Positions 1-10,888 of a DNA stretch of 64,000 nt are shown in pieces (the first letter of the stretch is position 1; every line of letters starts with the position of its first letter). The DNA is from Azorinus chamasolen. Lineage: Eukaryota; Mollusca; Bivalvia; Cardiida; Solecurtidae. The translations under genes and the position numbers were made by a program. The notes under the pieces were generated by a model, which worked only from the letters and a program-made list of their open reading frames with translations, did not search any database and was not told where the DNA came from. The stretch lies in NCBI GenBank assembly GCA_963576725.1, contig OY755241.1, forward strand, positions 28,460,853-28,524,852, given 5' to 3'.

Positions 1-32
1 GAATTCCCTCTTTGCATTAGATCCCTCTCAGA

Positions 33-97
33 CACGGGATCGAACCCGGGTCGTCAGGTTCGCAGTCATGCACTCTACCACATCGCAATAAAAGCGC
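33..97 (-). other. tRNA-like / SINE-head relic
   Basis: The minus strand carries a pol III B-box match (GGTTCGATCCC) and an A-box-like GTGGTAGAG about 40 bases before it, the spacing of a tRNA. An acceptor stem could not be closed, so this is more likely a tRNA-derived SINE head or tRNA pseudogene than a working tRNA. Confidence 0.35.
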
Positions 98-383
98 GCT
101 TGTACAGCAATGTCGTATAAGTGATGATAAACCTACATACTGTGACATGCATGTATGAAGTTAAGGGTTTTCTCAAAATTGTATGTTCTATGCAGGTTGA
201 AAGTAGGCAATAAACGTTTGTATCGCCACAATTTCAAAATACTCAATACTCTGCACGTTCATGTGAAATGACATTGTCTACATAGAGTTATCGCCCTTAC
301 TACATGTTTCTAACTAATGTTGTAACAAGAACAGCAATCTTTAAAAGATATTACCAAGATTGGATAGAGATTAAAGAGTCATC

Positions 384-598
384 TTAACCCTTTCGCTGCC
401 AATGCCGGATCTGTGATTACCTATGCAAACAGTTTGGATCCAGATGAGACGCCGAGTAACTCGGTGTCTGATCAGGAACCAAACTGTTTGTTACTGTTAC
501 TATGTTTTTTAAACAAAAATGAAGAAAATAAAAAACATGAAAATTTGTAGCAGACGACAAAGTTAGCAGACGACAGAGTTTGGCAGCGAAAGGGTTAA
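384..598. mobile_element. TTAA-flanked piggyBac-like MITE, family 1
   Basis: Terminal inverted repeats TTAACCCTTTCGCTGCCAA and their reverse complement bound a 215-bp non-coding element whose ends are TTAA. piggyBac elements target TTAA and have ends starting CCC, so the class is inferred from the ends alone. It contains an internal imperfect palindrome around ACGCCGAGTAACTCGG. A near-identical copy lies at 56822-57034. Confidence 0.75.
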
Positions 599-625
599 AG
601 ACAAATGATACTTGGCCGAGTGTTC

Positions 626-713
626 GGATAAGGAATGTTTGGTGTATAACTCTAGGATAAGGAATGTTTGGTGAATAACTCTAGGATAAGGAATGTTTGG
701 TGTATAACTCTGG
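626..713. repeat. three-copy 30-bp tandem repeat
   Basis: Three head-to-tail copies of a 30-bp unit beginning GGATAAGGAATGTTTGGTG, differing at only a few positions. The short reading frame across it is a by-product. Confidence 0.8.
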
Positions 714-990
714 GGTTACAGTGGAGTTTGAGTTTGATGCAGTCTGGCATATGGTGTATGTCAAACCATCCTTCCCACTTTTACCTCATGGAGACACCTT
801 TTAATGCACTGGCAAACAGAGAAGACGCAGATCACACAGTTCCATATGGTAACCGTCTGATCTTGGTCTGTTCTTTTTCATACTTAGATAATATGATTAT
901 TCAGTTTCTGCCATGGCCAAATATTGCTTTGTTCATATTATAAAGCGTCAATTAATGAATATTCACGAATAATTAATTCTTGTATAGATA

Positions 991-1174
991 CAGTAAAACC
1001 TCTCTATAACGACCACTAAATTACATCAATATTTTTGTGTTAAAGGCAGATGACTGCTTAAAGCAAGGTGAAAGTAAAACAGAACGCTCCTATAGGACTT
1101 GCTTTAAGCAGTCACCTGCCCTAAATACCAACTAATTAACACAATTTAGTGGCCGTTATATAGAGGTTTTACTG
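991..1174. mobile_element. TA-flanked pogo-like MITE
   Basis: The element starts CAGTAAAACCTCTCTATAAC and ends with the inverted repeat ...AGAGGTTTTACTG, with TA on both sides. Its inner arms carry the palindromic GACTGCTTAA...TTAAGCAGTC. TA duplication and CAGT ends fit the pogo/Tc1-mariner group; no transposase is present. Confidence 0.7.
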
Positions 1175-1238
1175 TATGTCATAAAGTTAAGATTTAACTT
1201 ATTTAAGCCTTTATATCTGAACATCAAACTTCACTTAC

Positions 1239-1389
1239 TAGAAGATAAGGTGCCTAGCAGTCCACATAGCTTCTCGTTGCAATTGTGAGCGGTCTCGTTC
1301 CGGGCTCCACCTTGACAGCACTTAGAACACGCCACAAGGAAGTCACCGACGCCCCTCCTTCCAACTGACGGGGCTTTGTTTAAACATGC
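1239..1389 (-). CDS. exon C of Cys-rich Ly6-like protein (cassette 1)
   Basis: The exon follows a tatccag acceptor and ends at a GTAAGT donor. It is 151 nt, starts in phase 0 and ends in phase 1. It encodes about 50 residues starting ACLNKAP, then GRRG, then CSKCC and HNCNEKLCGLLG. The CxxCC...CN ending is the usual C-terminal part of Ly6/uPAR-type three-finger domains. It is clearly paralogous to the exon at 21371-21506, sharing CSKCC, NETAHNCNEK and CGLLG. The expected upstream exons E (2590-2658) and A (4801-4883) lie at higher coordinates in compatible phases. The protein is likely extracellular; no signal peptide exon is visible. The domain class is inferred from cysteine spacing. Confidence 0.7.
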
Positions 1390-1818
1390 CTGGATATCAT
1401 GAATCATAATTTTACACTAGTCACTAGTTCAAAACATATTTTATCACAGATTCTGTCCTGAAAGAGCCTAGCTCCACAATAAAAAAACTCGACTTAGAAG
1501 GCGTAGCTTAAAACGCGTGAAGTAAAAACGCTTCACTTAAACATTGTGATGTAAAAAGCGTGGTAGAAAGACCTTAAGTGTCATTCTGCTAAAGTAATTT
1601 ACTGTTAGTATGGACATCATCTGTATATGCAGAGCAACATACCTGGTATACATGTGTGTACTCAAATATTAAAATCGTCATTTCTCTACCAAAGCCTATA
1701 CCCTGACCACTCTTTAGAATATTTACGAAATTGGTGGAGAAATAAAGGAGTTATCCTTGAAAATTAAATTTACGCATCTTATCTGGAGCTCTGTATATGT
1801 ATGTACCTGATGTGGACG
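1390..1818. other. intronic spacer, nothing assigned
   Basis: No exon or complete element was recognised. A short stretch near 1690-1725 (CTGACCACTCTTTAGAAT) matches the arm of the palindromic MITE at 13263-13670. Confidence 0.4.
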
Positions 1819-2020
1819 TTTAACCCATTCCCTCATATTGACGCCTCTGTAAAAACACTTCTTGAAACCATTGTGATAAATAGAGCATATGCTCTATTTA
1901 TCACAATGGTTTCATAACTAGATAATTCTATTTTTTTCATTTTCTCTAGTAAATACTCCTTTTCGGTAGATTTAATAAATGTGGTAGGATCTAATAATAG
2001 GCTATGGGGTGGTGAGTTAA
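1819..2020. mobile_element. TTAA-flanked MITE, family 4
   Basis: Bounded by TTAACCCATTCC and a TTAA at the other end. The centre is a long palindrome (about 1864-1915) built on GTGATAAATAGAGC and its reverse complement. Related copies lie at 9179, 10308, 14492 and 24979. Confidence 0.6.
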
Positions 2021-2589
2021 GCATGTGAGCGTTACTAAATTTGGAATGAGAATAAGTCAATGTTGTAGACTGTGTTAGTATGTGAAGGACACAGGGTGTG
2101 GGGGAAGTGGGTCTATGCTCAAAGTCATTTTCATTACCGATTCATACCAGGTACTGTCAATGCTCAGTGTCACTTTCGTTACAAAATCGTGCATGGTGGG
2201 GTTAATACTCTTAATAACTTTCTTTTCAGTTTCATTGCATCTGGTGTTCATGTTTTAGGTAACATATGCCACAAAATTCAGCAAAATGGTGATAAAGCCT
2301 AAAGTAACTTTCGTTAGTGCCACTTATGTTGAAGTTGGGGACATTACACTGAGTAACGTTCTTTCACACATTACACATTCCTACGTTTTTCTGTTAATGC
2401 TTAAATTCAACAGAATTCATCCACGCATCAATTTTCGAAATTTTAATTCTTACAAAAACAAAACAATCCTAAAGAACCGTTTGTGTATTTGTATTTAACC
2501 CTTCTTATCTTCCTTACCAGACCAAGTCAACTCGCCAATGTTACGTTCATTACAAATAAGAGTACTGCAAACATTTATAAATACTTTAC
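2021..2589. other. intronic spacer
   Basis: AT-rich, with loose repeats of a TCACTTTCGTTA motif at 2120-2330. The open frames here have no recognisable content. Confidence 0.3.
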
Positions 2590-2658
2590 CCCTGATGATT
2601 TGCATCCGGCATTGTAAATGATACCGTTTGGCGATACAATTTCCTCCGTAAAACAATA
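2590..2658 (-). CDS. exon E of Cys-rich Ly6-like protein (cassette 1)
   Basis: A 69-nt, phase 0-0 exon between the acceptor tgcctttcag and the donor GTAAAG. It encodes 23 residues starting YCFTEEIVSPNG and ending YNAGCKSSG. The paralogue at 22612-22680 is identical in length and splice sites and differs at only a few residues (IVSPNG against VVSSGG). It supplies the central C....GC part of the domain between exon A (4801-4883) and exon C (1239-1389). Conservation of length, phase and reading frame argues that this is a true exon. Confidence 0.72.
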
Positions 2659-2933
2659 CTGAAAGGCAAACCATGCAATAATAGAAAACAACATATGTTA
2701 ATGCGCGTATATGCTGGCATTTGAAAACAGCTTGTATCCGAGTAACTCGGCATCTCATCATGATCCAATCTGTTTGACGCTCGGCCAGTAATTTCCCAAA
2801 TAATTGAACGAATCGGAAGTCAGAGATAATACCAACAGATCAGAGACTGAGCAAATGTTACTGTACGAGAAGGGTTTATGGTTAAACCGATCGTGTATAA
2901 ACTGATTAGTATTAGATGCACGCAGATGTACAT

Positions 2934-3115
2934 CTGGGTCCCTGCTTATAAAGCTTTTAGTTGAGTCTGAGTTTCGTTCTCAAGCTTTTGATTGGTCAGA
3001 TTTGAGTTCTCAAGCTTTTGATTGGTCAGATTTGAGCCAAAGGCTCAAATCTGACCAATCAAAAGCTTGAGAACGTTCCCAGACTCAACTAAAAGTTTTA
3101 TAAGCATGGACCCAG
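2934..3115. mobile_element. foldback MITE, copy 1
   Basis: Nearly the whole element is two inverted arms starting CTGGGTCC.TGCTTATAAAG, running through TTGATTGGTCAGATTTGAG. This copy has an extra inner repeat of the arm. No TSD is obvious. Copies also lie at 8863, 21861 and 25241. Confidence 0.75.
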
Positions 3116-3544
3116 GTAAATTGTAGCGGCGTTAAACATATGTGTTTAACTCTACTCGAACGGTACGCACTTTAACGCGTTATTTAAGGCCCTTGCAACG
3201 GGTTTTGAAAATGTCTAAAATTACAAAACCAAAAACGCATTTTGTATATGCTGAACGAAAACCCATGGAATATGCCCTGAAGAAGACAAAACTTTCATAT
3301 GTTTGATATATAAGATCCGATGCTATTCTTTAATGTATTAGTATTTATTCGGGCGGCTGCGTTTTAGTTCGTTAGTTTTCAACTAATGTCAATAATATTT
3401 TGGTGTACAACAAAGGATTATAAGTATCGACAAAAATGGTTTATAGTGTATAACGGCAATTTTCGACATAGGTTCAACTTTTCAAACATAAGCTTTGCAC
3501 AGAGGGGTTATGGTTTACTTTAATTGATTTATGCAATAACACAA
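3116..3544. other. intronic spacer
   Basis: No exon or repeat family recognised. Confidence 0.3.
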
Positions 3545-4790
3545 CGAGCGTAAAGTTAATATTTACGTAACGACCACGCAGTTAATATCTACACAACGAC
3601 CATACAGTCAATATCTACACAACGTCCGTACAATCAATATCTACACAATGACCGTACAGTCAATATTTACACAATGACCGTATAGTCAATATCTAATCAA
3701 TGACCGTACAGTCAATATCTACTCAATGACCGTACAGTCAATGTCTACACAATGACCGTACAGTCAATATATACACAACGTATGTACAGGCAATATCTAC
3801 ACAACGTCCATACAGTCAATATCTACTCAATGACCGTACAGTCAACATCTACACAACGACCGTACAGTCAATATCTACACAACGTCCGTATATTCAATAT
3901 CTACACAACGTCCGTACAGTCTATATCTACTCAATGACCGTACTGTCAATGTTTACTCAATGACCGTACACTCACTGTCTACACAACGTCCGTACAGTCA
4001 ATATCTACTCAATGACCGTACAGTCAATGTCTACAGAATGACCGTACAGTCAATATCTACACAACGTCCATACAGTCAATATCTACTCAATGACCGTACA
4101 GTCAATATCTACACAACGACCGTACAGTCAATATCTACACAACGACCGTACAGTCAAAATCTACACAACGCCCGTACATTAAATATCTACACAATAACCG
4201 TACAGTCAATATCTACACAACGTCCGTACAGTCTATATCTAATCAATGACCGTATAGTCAATATCTACACAACGTCCATTCGTCAATATCTACCCAATGA
4301 CCGTACTGTCAATGTCTACTCAATGACCGTACAATTAATGTATACACAACGTCCGTACAGTCAATATCTACTCAATGACCGTACAGTCAATGTCTACACA
4401 ATGACCGTACAGTAAATATCTACTCAATGACTGTACAGTCAATGTCGTCTAGTAGTAGTATTATCTACACTACTACCGTACAGCTAAAGGCTGCACAACT
4501 ACCGCACAGTTAATATCTACACAACGACCGTTAGTGTCTACATAACGACCGTTAATGTGTACATTAAGAACGTTACTTTCTACATTATGACCGTTACAGT
4601 GTACATAATGACCATTAATGTATACACAAAGACCGTTAATGTAGACATAATCACCGTTAATGTCTACATAATGACTATTAATATATGCACAACGACCGTT
4701 AATGTCTACACAGTGACTGTTAATGTTTACACAACGACCATTTATGTCTACACATTGACCTTTAATGTCTACATAATGACCGTAAGGTTA
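3545..4790. repeat. minisatellite switching from 26-bp to 21-bp unit
   Basis: From about 3545 to 4445 the unit is 26 bp (GACCGTACAGTC plus AATATCTACACAAC). From about 4520 to 4790 it is 21 bp (GACCGTTAATGTCTACATAAC), lacking the CAGTC part. Because 21 is divisible by three, the second part gives a spurious 7-residue-repeat frame. The array lies immediately inside the intron after exon A (donor at 4795-4800). Confidence 0.85.
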
Positions 4791-4800
4791 ATTTCTTTAC

Positions 4801-4883
4801 CTCATCCGCTCCACATCTTACTGACTGAGTACAGTCGCTTACTGTCTGGGCGTTCTTACACAGAAGACAGTATTGTTCACATT
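4801..4883 (-). CDS. exon A of Cys-rich Ly6-like protein (cassette 1)
   Basis: An 83-nt exon following the acceptor gtaattacag and ending at the donor GTAAAG. It starts with two bases of a split codon and ends in phase 0 (GAT GAG). The peptide runs CEQYCLLCKNA, then SDCTQSVRCGADE, giving a CxxxCxxC...C...C pattern that opens the domain. The first-base phase fits exactly after a C or B exon (both end with one base) and the end fits exon E. The paralogue at 23968-24050 has the same length and almost the same residues. A degenerate partial copy sits just upstream at 4923-4966. Confidence 0.75.
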
Positions 4884-4922
4884 CTGTAATTACATTTACA
4901 GACAATCAGAAAATATTTAGAT

Positions 4923-4966
4923 AATCCGGGATATTCTGGAACACATACGACAGCATTGTTCGCATT
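4923..4966 (-). pseudogene. partial duplicate of exon A
   Basis: After a gttacag acceptor the minus strand reads AATGCGAACAATGC..., matching the first ~35 bases of exon A (CEQCCRMC), then diverges with no donor. The same arrangement of a decayed second exon A is seen at 24095-24156. Confidence 0.55.
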
Positions 4967-5112
4967 CTGTAACAAAACGGCGAGAAATGACGGATATGCC
5001 TCATAGTTTAGATTTTTATACATTTTGTAATACTACAAATGTATGTTGTAAAACTATGTTGTATTGGTATCATATTATGCAATACTATGGTGTACGACTA
5101 TGTTGTAATAGC

Positions 5113-5515
5113 ATGTTGTAATACCATGATATGATACTATATTGCTATAATATGTTGTAATACCATGATATGATACTATATTGCTATAATATGTTGTAAT
5201 ACCATGATATGATACTATATTGCTATAATATGTTGTAATACCATGATATGATACTATATTGCTATAATATGTTGTAATACCATGATATGATACTATATTG
5301 CTATAATATGTTGTAATACCATGATATGATACTATATTGCTATAATATGTTGTAATACCATGATATGATACTATATTGCTATAATATGTTGTAATACCAT
5401 GATATGATACTATATTGCTATAATATGTTGTAATACCATGATATGATACTATATTGCTATAATATGTTGTAATACCATGATATGATACTATATTGCTATA
5501 ATATGTTGTAATACT
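5113..5515. repeat. homogeneous 39-bp tandem array
   Basis: About ten copies of a 39-bp AT-rich unit (TTGCTATAATATGTTGTAAT followed by ACCATGATATGATACTATA). The central copies show no differences at all, implying recent expansion or homogenisation. Only the edges are degenerate. Confidence 0.95.
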
Positions 5516-6103
5516 ATGTTGTAATGCTATGTTTTATTGATAGATGTGGACTTTTAAGAATGAAATAATGTGTAAAATGTCGCACTAAGGCGTGTTCGAC
5601 ATTTTGATATGTCACGTGACCTTTCGAAGAATACCATGGTTTGATAGCGACAACTCAACTAATACAATTGCTATAAAGAGACACTATACAGGGTTATTGG
5701 CATCTTTTTTTTCCAAGCGAACATATTTCCAATGCCTTTCAAACACTTTTCTTGATGTTCATGGTAAGACACTTGCCTTCTCATCGTCTCATATAAATAC
5801 GAATTATTCGTATAGCCAAAGAACATTATTGCAATTCGTCTGTAGAGTATAGCTTAGTCACAAACCCCAGGCTAGTATTCCATAGCTAGAAAAGATAAAT
5901 GAAAATCACATCTACTTACGTATCACACGTGTTGACAAAAGTACACCAAACACGGATAAAAGCATATCTGGAAAAGTAAATATTAAATCATGGTATCCCG
6001 GGATACTAAAACCAACCGTTTCACCCTCCAAACAGCGACTGTCAAACAATTCACAAATTAGGTTGTGATAGACGGTAAACAGAGATGGTCACACGCAGTA
6101 TTG
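5516..6103. other. spacer, nothing assigned
   Basis: Two tandem ATGTTGTAAT remnants continue into 5540. The rest, including an 86-codon open frame at 5592-5852, has no recognisable product. Confidence 0.3.
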
Positions 6104-6285
6104 TTTGTTTGTTTGTTTGTGTTGATTAACGTCAATTTCTGCTCACTATGGGCTAATTGGACGCCCCGGTGAGAGGGGGGAGAGGATACAGAGAAACACG
6201 GGCGCGATGCCCTACTCTTATTATCGACTGAGTTTCTCGGGTTCTTTTAGATGCCCAGTGTAAAGCACTGATACATCGGACCTCG
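6104..6285 (-). mobile_element. 3' tail of a LINE/SINE-type element
   Basis: A (GTTT)n run is followed by TTGATTAACGTCAATTTC, GACGCCCCGGTGAG and CACGGGCGCGATGCCC. This resembles the 3' tails of mollusc I/Nimb-type elements that start from a tetranucleotide run, read from the minus strand (compare 52016-52090). Recognition is from memory of the tail pattern only. Confidence 0.35.
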
Positions 6286-6839
6286 GTTTATAGTTTGTAG
6301 TATTGTATATTCTATATTCACATATTGTATTATACAGCATTCTATTTATTCTATATTCACACCATTCTATACTCTATATTTATTATACACCTTATAAATG
6401 TAAACCAATAGCTTCCATTCATTTGCATCACGTGACAGTCCAATATATATGCGTTTTGTATAACTGATATCTATATTAGTCTCACCACGAGTCCAATACA
6501 AATAAATGCAGAATAACTCGTCAGTTATATTCACCATCCAGTTTTCAGCTGTTTGAATAAAATTTGTAGATAAATATGCATCTATGTGCATATTTGATAT
6601 ATGGATATAAACATTTCGAATTTAAAATTTGACAGATTTTATTTCCTTAAATAAGTACAGTTTTATTCAAACAAATTATACAGGGTGTGTCATAATATGA
6701 TATTTGATGACGTCATAATGTTGTTACGACGTCAACGTTTTCTAGAGAAAAACTATACATTGTCTGATCTTTGCGGTATAATATATCCTATATAATATTT
6801 ACTATTATATTGTCTATAGAATCCCGTACACATAGAATA
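6286..6839. other. AT-rich spacer
   Basis: Contains loose TATTCTATATTCACA repeats near 6300-6370 but no exon. Confidence 0.3.
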
Positions 6840-7135
6840 CCATATATGTAGAACATTGTGTATAGAGTAGTGTTTTTATAGAATTCCGTGTACGTACAGA
6901 ATACTGTGTACTAGAACACAAATTATATACTTTGTGCATATAGAATACGGAGCATATTCATAATACTGTTCATGTAGAATACTGTAAATAGAATATTGTG
7001 TATAAAGCATACCGTTTATATATAGAATACCGTGTATGTAGTATATAAACAGAACATAGTGTAAGTGGAACACCGTTCATATATAGCATACAATATCTGT
7101 AGAATAATGTGTATAGCATATTATGTATATAGAAG
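6840..7135. repeat. degenerate TATAGAATACCGTGTAT minisatellite
   Basis: Many diverged copies of a TAGAATAC-GTGTATATA motif with irregular spacing. The same motif, inverted, makes up 7400-7545, 26700-27960 and 28690-28960. Confidence 0.6.
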
Positions 7136-7399
7136 TATAATGTATTCAGACACTGGGCACAGCTGACCTAACCCTTCATATCTGAAGTTGTCTGATCTGG
7201 TCCTGTGCTGTTTACTTATCGGATGATATACAACAGAATATGAATTTTCTGTCCCAGCCAAAAGTTGCCCTCGTACTGTCTTATTCGCTGTATAACAATG
7301 TAACGACGAATATTCACACAGTACTAAATTCTTAAAATAGTTTACATGTATATTAGGGAAAATGTTAATACAAGCCGGTTAAATGGTGGATATCCACAC

Positions 7400-7545
7400 G
7401 AGATTATCAATATTCTATATACACAGTATTCTATGTACACAATATGTTATAAACACAATTTTCTATGTACACAACATTCTGATATTCTATGTACACATTA
7501 TTCTATGTACACAGTACGCTATAAACAAATCATTTTGCCAGCTAT
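7400..7545. repeat. degenerate TTCTATGTACACA minisatellite
   Basis: Copies of ATTCTATGTACACAGTA at loose intervals, the inverse of 6840-7135. Overlapping short frames are spurious. Confidence 0.6.
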
Positions 7546-7615
7546 ATTTTCATGTCTTTATACTACCCCAAAAATGAAAGGTTTAAGTATATTGTTGTAT
7601 ATTTATCATACTCAC

Positions 7616-7870
7616 ATTTTGTCACAGACATAGTCGGTAGGTCTAAAATCAGGTTAACTCCATACACCAGGGGAACTCGTGCTTAAGTGCATATCAATCT
7701 CCTTTAGACGACTGGGCGAGGACACCTTAATAGCGTGTGCGATAGAATCAGAATAATTATCTTTCTTGCTTTTATTTGAAACTGTTGGACCCCGAGCATC
7801 AAACGGGTTGGAACGTCTGACGTCGCTATACTTGTATCTGATTACAGACTTATTGCACGTACCGACCATT
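7616..7870 (-). other. segment repeated at 29056-29215, possible decayed exon
   Basis: Starts on the plus strand with ACATTTTGTCACAG, shared with 29056, and on the minus strand contains CAGTCGTCTAAAGGA, also shared (CAGTCTTCTAAAGGA). On the minus strand it ends at a possible GTGAGT donor, but stops interrupt the frames and the strand is ambiguous. It may mark the edge of the duplicated ~20-kb cassette. Confidence 0.25.
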
Positions 7871-8472
7871 TAACCCATTAGAGATCAAGTGGCATCAGCA
7901 AATAATGTAGAACCAGATCAGTGTGCTCCTTTAGGATCCCTCTGATCAAGACCTGTACTGTTTGCTAAACCATCGATGGTTGATAGCAGCAAATATTGTT
8001 TTGCTCTGCCCCTCAACATGGAAAAAAAAGATGGTTCGAAAATATGACCTAGACGAGATTTCCTGAAATAATATTGGAATAAATGGGTTAAAAACGCCGT
8101 TTGAAGGAAACATGTATAGTTCGCTGTCATTGACAAGTATGTCATTGTCCTTGTAAACAGTTTGGATCTAAAATGTCTGATGATGTTTGAAACAAAACAT
8201 AAGAAAACAATGAACATACAGCAATGTTTTTAGATGACACTAGGTGGCGACTAAGGGTTCTGTTTGTGACGACATTAGCAAATGCAAGCTGCTTAAACAA
8301 TTGAAGCAGACGACAAGTGTAGTAGACGAAATTTTTGAAAATCTAATCTAACTGTTATCTGTCTGTTATAATCATATACACAGTGTGACCTAAGTTTTGA
8401 GAATTGACACTTTTCATTCTGTCTCTGCCATTTAGTGTGGACATATGGAAACCAATCCTTATCTATCTTAAC
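7871..8472. other. decayed MITE material
   Basis: Contains TTAACCCATTAG near 7870, the family-3-type core GATCCCTCTGATCAAG, and GGCGACTAAGGGTT near 8245. Probably an old TTAA MITE, but the far end is not a clean TTAA. Confidence 0.3.
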
Positions 8473-8848
8473 CCTTTACTCTACAATACGCCTTGTCTTT
8501 CTACACCATTGCAAGCATAGTTAACTCCCATAGTAGCCTTTACTCTACTATACGCCTTGTCTTTCTACGCCATTGCAAGCATAGTTAACTCCCATAGTAG
8601 CCTTTACTCTACAATACGCCTTGTCTTTCTACGCCATTGCAAGCATAGTTAACTCCCATAGTAGCCTTTACTCTACTATACGCCTTGTCTTTCTACGCCA
8701 TTGCAAGCATAGTAAACTCCACTAGGAACCTTTACTCTACAATACGCTTTGTCTTTCTACGCCATTGCAAGCATAGTAAACTCCCCTAGTAGCCTTTAAT
8801 CTACAATACGCCTTGTCTTTCTACACCATTGCAAGCATAGTAAACTCA
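8473..8848. repeat. 64-bp tandem repeat, six copies
   Basis: Unit starts CCTTTACTCTACAATACGCC and contains TTGTCTTTCTACGCCATTGC. Six copies, slightly diverged, the last one incomplete. Confidence 0.9.
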
Positions 8849-8862
8849 CGTCTGATGAGGGT

Positions 8863-9044
8863 CTGGGTCCATGTTTATAAAGCTTTTTAGTTGAGTAATA
8901 TTTCGTTCTCAAGCTTTTGATTGGTCAGATTTGAGTTTTCAAGCTTTTGATTGGTCAGATTTGAGCCTTTGGCTCAAATCTGACCAATACAAAAGTTGAG
9001 AACGAACTGAGACTCAACTAAAAGTTTTGTAAGCATGGACCCAG
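8863..9044. mobile_element. foldback MITE, copy 2 (nested)
   Basis: Long inverted arms of the CTGGGTCC family. The flanks (CGTCTGATGAGGGT on the left, GCCTGTTTGCTAATG on the right) read as the two halves of a family-3 MITE core, so it appears to have inserted into one. Confidence 0.75.
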
Positions 9045-9178
9045 GCCTGTTTGCTAATGATATAAATGTTATTCTATCGAATGTGCTATGACCAAACATT
9101 CCTGTGCCATTATAGCAGTTAATCTAATTAATATTCATGATGTCACTATTTCTTATTGAATATTCATGAAGTAATGAC
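9045..9178. mobile_element. family-3 MITE right part
   Basis: Carries GACCAAACATTCCTGTGCCATTATA and paired AATATTCATGA motifs, as in the other family-3 copies (18500-18600, 28600-28660, 63300-63420). Confidence 0.4.
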
Positions 9179-9345
9179 TTAACACATTTCCTCTTAGTGG
9201 CGCATTTTGGCATCTCTGTAAACGTCACATTTTGATACAATTGTGATAAATAGAGCGTTTGCTTCACAGGAGCAAATTCTCTATTTATCACAATGGTTTC
9301 AAAACTACACAACTCATTCACATTCATGCTATCAGACCGGGACAA
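9179..9345. mobile_element. TTAA MITE family 4, decayed copy
   Basis: Starts TTAACACATTTCC, with the inner GTGATAAATAGAGC palindrome at 9241-9297 and GGTTTCAAAACTACAC after it. The right end is not clear. Confidence 0.5.
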
Positions 9346-10001
9346 TGCCTTATAGCTCAGTTATATGGTGTTTCGATTTGAATTTTATAGCGTATTACTG
9401 TTTCAAACCCCAGAGTCAATCTGTGTCCTAGAGAGGTTGCTTGTCACTTTGTCGACTCGTCGTAAAAGCGTGTTAATATTCTGAGAAAAAATAGATGACT
9501 GCTCATCAAGAGTGGTGGTTTCTTTGATAAATAGGACACAGTTAATGGAAATCGGTGGTCAAATAAGTTTTCAAGGACGATCGCAGTGAATGAACCCATC
9601 GAGTTTTGAGCAGATTTCAGCTGGTGTTGAATACCTTTTACTTATTATATAGAGCAGGGGTGTTCGCGAAAAATGTTTGTCTTTTCCTTTTGTGTTTTGT
9701 TGGGTCAGACAATTATATTTTGGTATGTTTCAGATACAAGTTTATGACATGTGATTAAAAAATAATGTATTTGTGATGGAGTTATTGTTGTTGAGACATA
9801 GCATGCGAAGGGCACCTGTGACTGTACAAACAACACTACGATTCCTCAAGCTACTTGCTTAATCATTAGAATGAGCCTATTCCATTCAGTATTTTTAAGT
9901 GGAAACTTTTCAAAAAATATCGTCACTGATACAATTTTGAGCTCATGCGTCATACTTGTACAGCGGCATACCATTTACATAACAATGACAAGACAACAGC
10001 C
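9346..10001. other. spacer, nothing assigned
   Basis: No exon, tandem array or known element recognised. Confidence 0.3.
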
Positions 10002-10245
10002 TTAACCCTTCTCTTGTTGAATTTTAAAACACATTTCTCCTTCTTTACCCATGCCCTGTTACATAATTACATGCACTGTTTACAAGTATATCGCAGTGCA
10101 ATCACTACTGTGGAGGGCATTGGTTGAACAACCAATTTATAAATAGTGCAGATCCTGCTGTGACAGCTCCTGCAGGAACTGTCTCATCTGGGTCTTCACT
10201 ATTTACAGGTAGGTATAATAACGTGAACAGAAAGCGAAGGGTTAA
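10002..10245 (-). mobile_element. TTAA-flanked MITE, family 2
   Basis: TTAACCCTTC at the left and GAAGGGTTAA at the right, with the palindromic core GACAGCTCCTGCAGGAACTGTC. It is the reverse-orientation relative of 57716-57964. Confidence 0.7.
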
Positions 10246-10307
10246 GATCATCCCTATTTAGTTTGGAAATATTCCGGAGATGTCGTTTACTCTATTACCT
10301 CGTATTG

Positions 10308-10540
10308 CTAACCCCTTTTGCCCCATTTCCTTATATTGACGCCTTGTTTATTTCCCTTATATTGAGTTCTTTTGACTCCTTTGTAAAAGTTATTGTCTAA
10401 AACCAGTGTGATAAATAAAGCATTTGCTCCATAGAACAAATACTCTATTTATCGCAACGGTTTCAAGTTATACAATTCTAAAGCTTTCCTTTTCTCTAGT
10501 AAATGTCACGGCTTCGACTCAGCCGGTAGGGTCTAGACGT
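10308..10540. mobile_element. TTAA MITE family 4, right end lost
   Basis: Left end CTAACCCC, TATTGACGCC, the inner palindrome near 10400-10467 (GTGATAAATAAAGC / ATTTATCGCAACGGTTTC) and TAGGGTCTAGA are present. The terminal TTAA is missing. Confidence 0.5.
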
Positions 10541-10619
10541 TGCCCCTCTGAACGTGACAACGAATTTGTTCTCGTGTATGGGTCCAGGCCGCTTTGGTAT
10601 GAAGGCTGTGCAAAAATGA

Positions 10620-10888
10620 CTGAAAGATACAGAGTATCCTCTATAAGATTTAATCAACGTAAACGAATGATGTGTTCACAATGACACACGAATGGCAAAT
10701 GCAATTAATTATACGTATTCATATTCAAAAAACAAATACAAACAAGTAAACGATACTGAACAATACTAACAATAGAATGGAAAAGAATGTATAGTAACTA
10801 ACCTGAAAGATACAGAGTATCCTCTATAAGATTTAATCAACGTAAACGAATGATGTGTTCACAATGACACACGAATGGCAAATGCAAT
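10620..10888. repeat. 86-bp identical direct repeat
   Basis: Positions 10620-10705 and 10803-10888 are identical over 86 bp (start CTGAAAGATACAGAG, end GGCAAATGCAAT), separated by 97 bp of different sequence. Confidence 0.9.

Noticed and set aside
2496..2880. TTAACCCTTCT...AGAAGGGT as a MITE around exon E
   Set aside because: Only 8 bp are inverted and the interior is explained by a conserved exon with splice sites shared with 22612-22680.
3752..4889. Repeat-rich open frames as a tandem-repeat protein
   Set aside because: They follow a 26/21-bp minisatellite; the 26-bp part is not divisible by three and the array lies in an intron next to a minus-strand exon.
3541..5530. CRISPR array
   Set aside because: Units are contiguous tandem repeats without unique spacers, in a eukaryotic intron.
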